DNA of 6,992 bases, taken from Maribacter sp. (GTDB taxonomy: Bacteria; Bacteroidota; Bacteroidia; Flavobacteriales; Flavobacteriaceae). The stretch spans positions 1 to 6,992 of the forward strand of contig JANQUX010000188.1 of the NCBI GenBank assembly GCA_030730545.1. The letters are read 5' to 3'. The notes below the pieces were generated by a model. That model saw only the letters and a program-made list of their open reading frames with translations, was not told where the DNA came from and searched no databases. This document shows positions 6,331 to 6,992 of this stretch, one piece after another (positions within the stretch are counted from its first letter, which is position 1; each line of letters starts with the position of its first letter). Made by a program: the position numbers and the translations under genes.

Positions 6331-6338
6331 CAAAGATA
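6331..6338 (-). promoter_or_regulatory. possible internal -7 box ahead of the DUF6702-like gene
   Basis: The minus strand reads TATCTTTG, matching TAnnTTTG, in the 51-base gap between the carboxypeptidase-regulatory-like gene and the DUF6702-like gene. It lies 37 bases ahead of the chosen start at 6293 and only 4 bases ahead of the alternative start at 6326. No TTG stands at the -33 distance. It may allow separate transcription of the last two operon genes. Confidence 0.35.
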
Positions 6339-6344
6339 ATCAGC

Positions 6345-6992
6345 TTAATCTAAAGCATTATATTCTCTATACAACAGGCTTTTTTTTCGTAAATACTCCC
6401 AAATATCTAATTCGCTATGGGTATCTACGACTTCTTGAAATCGTGGGTCGACCTCACAGTAATATAAAAAATCGTCTATTTTATCTAGCGGAATCGATAG
6501 CTGTTTTACATAAACACTATCGGCATAAAAGTCTCTTACCCGCTCTGTTCTATTATAAAGATTATTTCGCTCTACCCTATTCTTCAGCATTTTGGTACGC
6601 CCAGAAATTCCGTTCAACAAAGCATCCATACTCATAATGGGGTTTGCGGTTGCGGCTTGCAGTTCTCGCTCTGCCTTGGTCGGTATTTTTACATAGGCAT
6701 TGGGCAGCCCCAAGGTAGATGCGGTTACCACTGGATCTAAATCTAAGGTCGGTAGGTCTCTAAGCAAATTACCACTAAGATTATAGGGCGTTACGGTAAC
6801 TTCATCTAATTCGGTCAAAGCTTCTTCTAAACCTACAGATATCAGCTTACTCTCATAAATTGCCGTGCTGACCACTATAATTTTCTTTTTGTACTGTATT
6901 GCAGAAAACTCAAGGGTATCTAACAGGCGAACGGGAATAGAAAAATACCCGTTTTCGTCTGTAATAGAAGCCCTGTTCGAGGTTAAATTGAG
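6345..6992 (-). CDS. carboxypeptidase-regulatory-like domain protein, N-terminus beyond the window
   Basis: The C-terminal 215 residues of a longer protein; the frame is open to the right edge. The first visible part, with ASITDENGYFSIPV (visible residues 8-21), LLDTLEFSAIQYKK, then STAIYESKLISVGLEEALTELDEVTV, is the second half of a CarboxypepD_reg-like beta-sandwich. That domain is also found at the N-terminus of TonB-dependent receptors in Bacteroidota. Here it is not followed by a TonB plug or barrel: about 150 residues follow, then a stop. This tail holds a hydrophilic, probably helical segment (MSMDALLNGISGRTKMLKNR and on) rich in R, D, E and Y. No enzyme motif is seen. The protein is probably exported like its relatives, but its signal peptide is outside the window. 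It is the first visible gene of the operon with the DUF6702-like and M1 peptidase genes. An in-frame GTG at 6873-6875 is not the true start, because the conserved domain continues upstream of it. Confidence 0.8.
   Translation of the reverse strand, partial: LNLTSNRASITDENGYFSIPVRLLDTLEFSAIQYKKKIIVVSTAIYESKLISVGLEEALTELDEVTVTPYNLSGNLLRDLPTLDLDPVVTASTLGLPNAYVKIPTKAERELQAATANPIMSMDALLNGISGRTKMLKNRVERNNLYNRTERVRDFYADSVYVKQLSIPLDKIDDFLYYCEVDPRFQEVVDTHSELDIWEYLRKKSLLYREYNALD

Noticed and set aside
6314..6637. Plus-strand open frame of 107 codons
   Set aside because: It is antisense to the carboxypeptidase-regulatory-like gene and the gap after it, shows no family resemblance, and its composition is that of a shadow frame.
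6873..6875. GTG as start of the carboxypeptidase-regulatory-like gene
   Set aside because: The same frame stays open to the window edge and its upstream residues (TDENGYFSIPV) are part of the conserved domain, so the gene begins outside the window.
1..6992. Mobile element, defence island, CRISPR or RNA gene
   Set aside because: No transposase, integrase, direct-repeat array, tRNA-like cloverleaf or toxin-antitoxin pair was seen on either strand; all genes look like chromosomal housekeeping or envelope genes.

Overview
The window looks like a stretch of core chromosome from a marine-type member of the Flavobacteriaceae (Bacteroidota). Four things point there. The DNA is AT-rich. Several genes are preceded by TAnnTTTG-like -7 boxes instead of Shine-Dalgarno sequences. 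Family-typical genes are present (a secreted DUF6702-like protein, a carboxypeptidase-regulatory-like protein, a large secreted M1 metallopeptidase with a Bacteroidota-type C-terminal region). The TatA also has the FGADKIP form of the hinge common in this group. The genus call is an inference. I see no insertion sequence, phage gene, CRISPR array, tRNA, rRNA or defence system. Genes fill almost the whole window, and no gap reaches 100 bases.

Layout from left to right: (1) 1-1208, minus: kynureninase, cut by the left edge and missing only a short C-terminus. (2) 1274-1744, minus: a GNAT N-acetyltransferase. (3) 1808-2449, plus: a small metal-dependent SAM O-methyltransferase, divergent from the GNAT gene; it is the only plus-strand gene. 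(4) 2412-2987, minus: a PAP2-type membrane phosphatase whose 3' end overlaps the methyltransferase 3' end by 38 bases. (5) 2994-3323, minus: a TatA-type Tat translocase subunit, 6 bases upstream of the PAP2 gene and so probably co-transcribed with it. (6) 3365-3396: a rho-independent terminator that closes the next operon. (7) 3417-5729, minus: a 770-residue secreted M1 metallopeptidase. (8) 5787-6293, minus: a 168-residue secreted DUF6702-like protein. (9) 6345-6992, minus: the C-terminal part of a carboxypeptidase-regulatory-like-domain protein that continues beyond the right edge.

Functional picture: genes 9, 8 and 7 read in one direction with 51- and 57-base gaps and end at a clear terminator, so they form a likely export-linked operon (a surface or periplasmic beta-sandwich protein, a small secreted protein of unknown role, a zinc peptidase). 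This triad is the part of the window most likely to hide an uncharacterised system. The tatA-PAP2 pair starts from its own promoter just beyond the terminator. Kynureninase belongs to tryptophan/kynurenine catabolism or kynurenine-route NAD synthesis. The GNAT and O-methyltransferase genes have no visible partner. For three genes (methyltransferase, tatA, kynureninase) a TAnnTTTG-like box ends exactly 13 bases before the chosen start codon, which suggests very short leaders and helped choose the tatA start.
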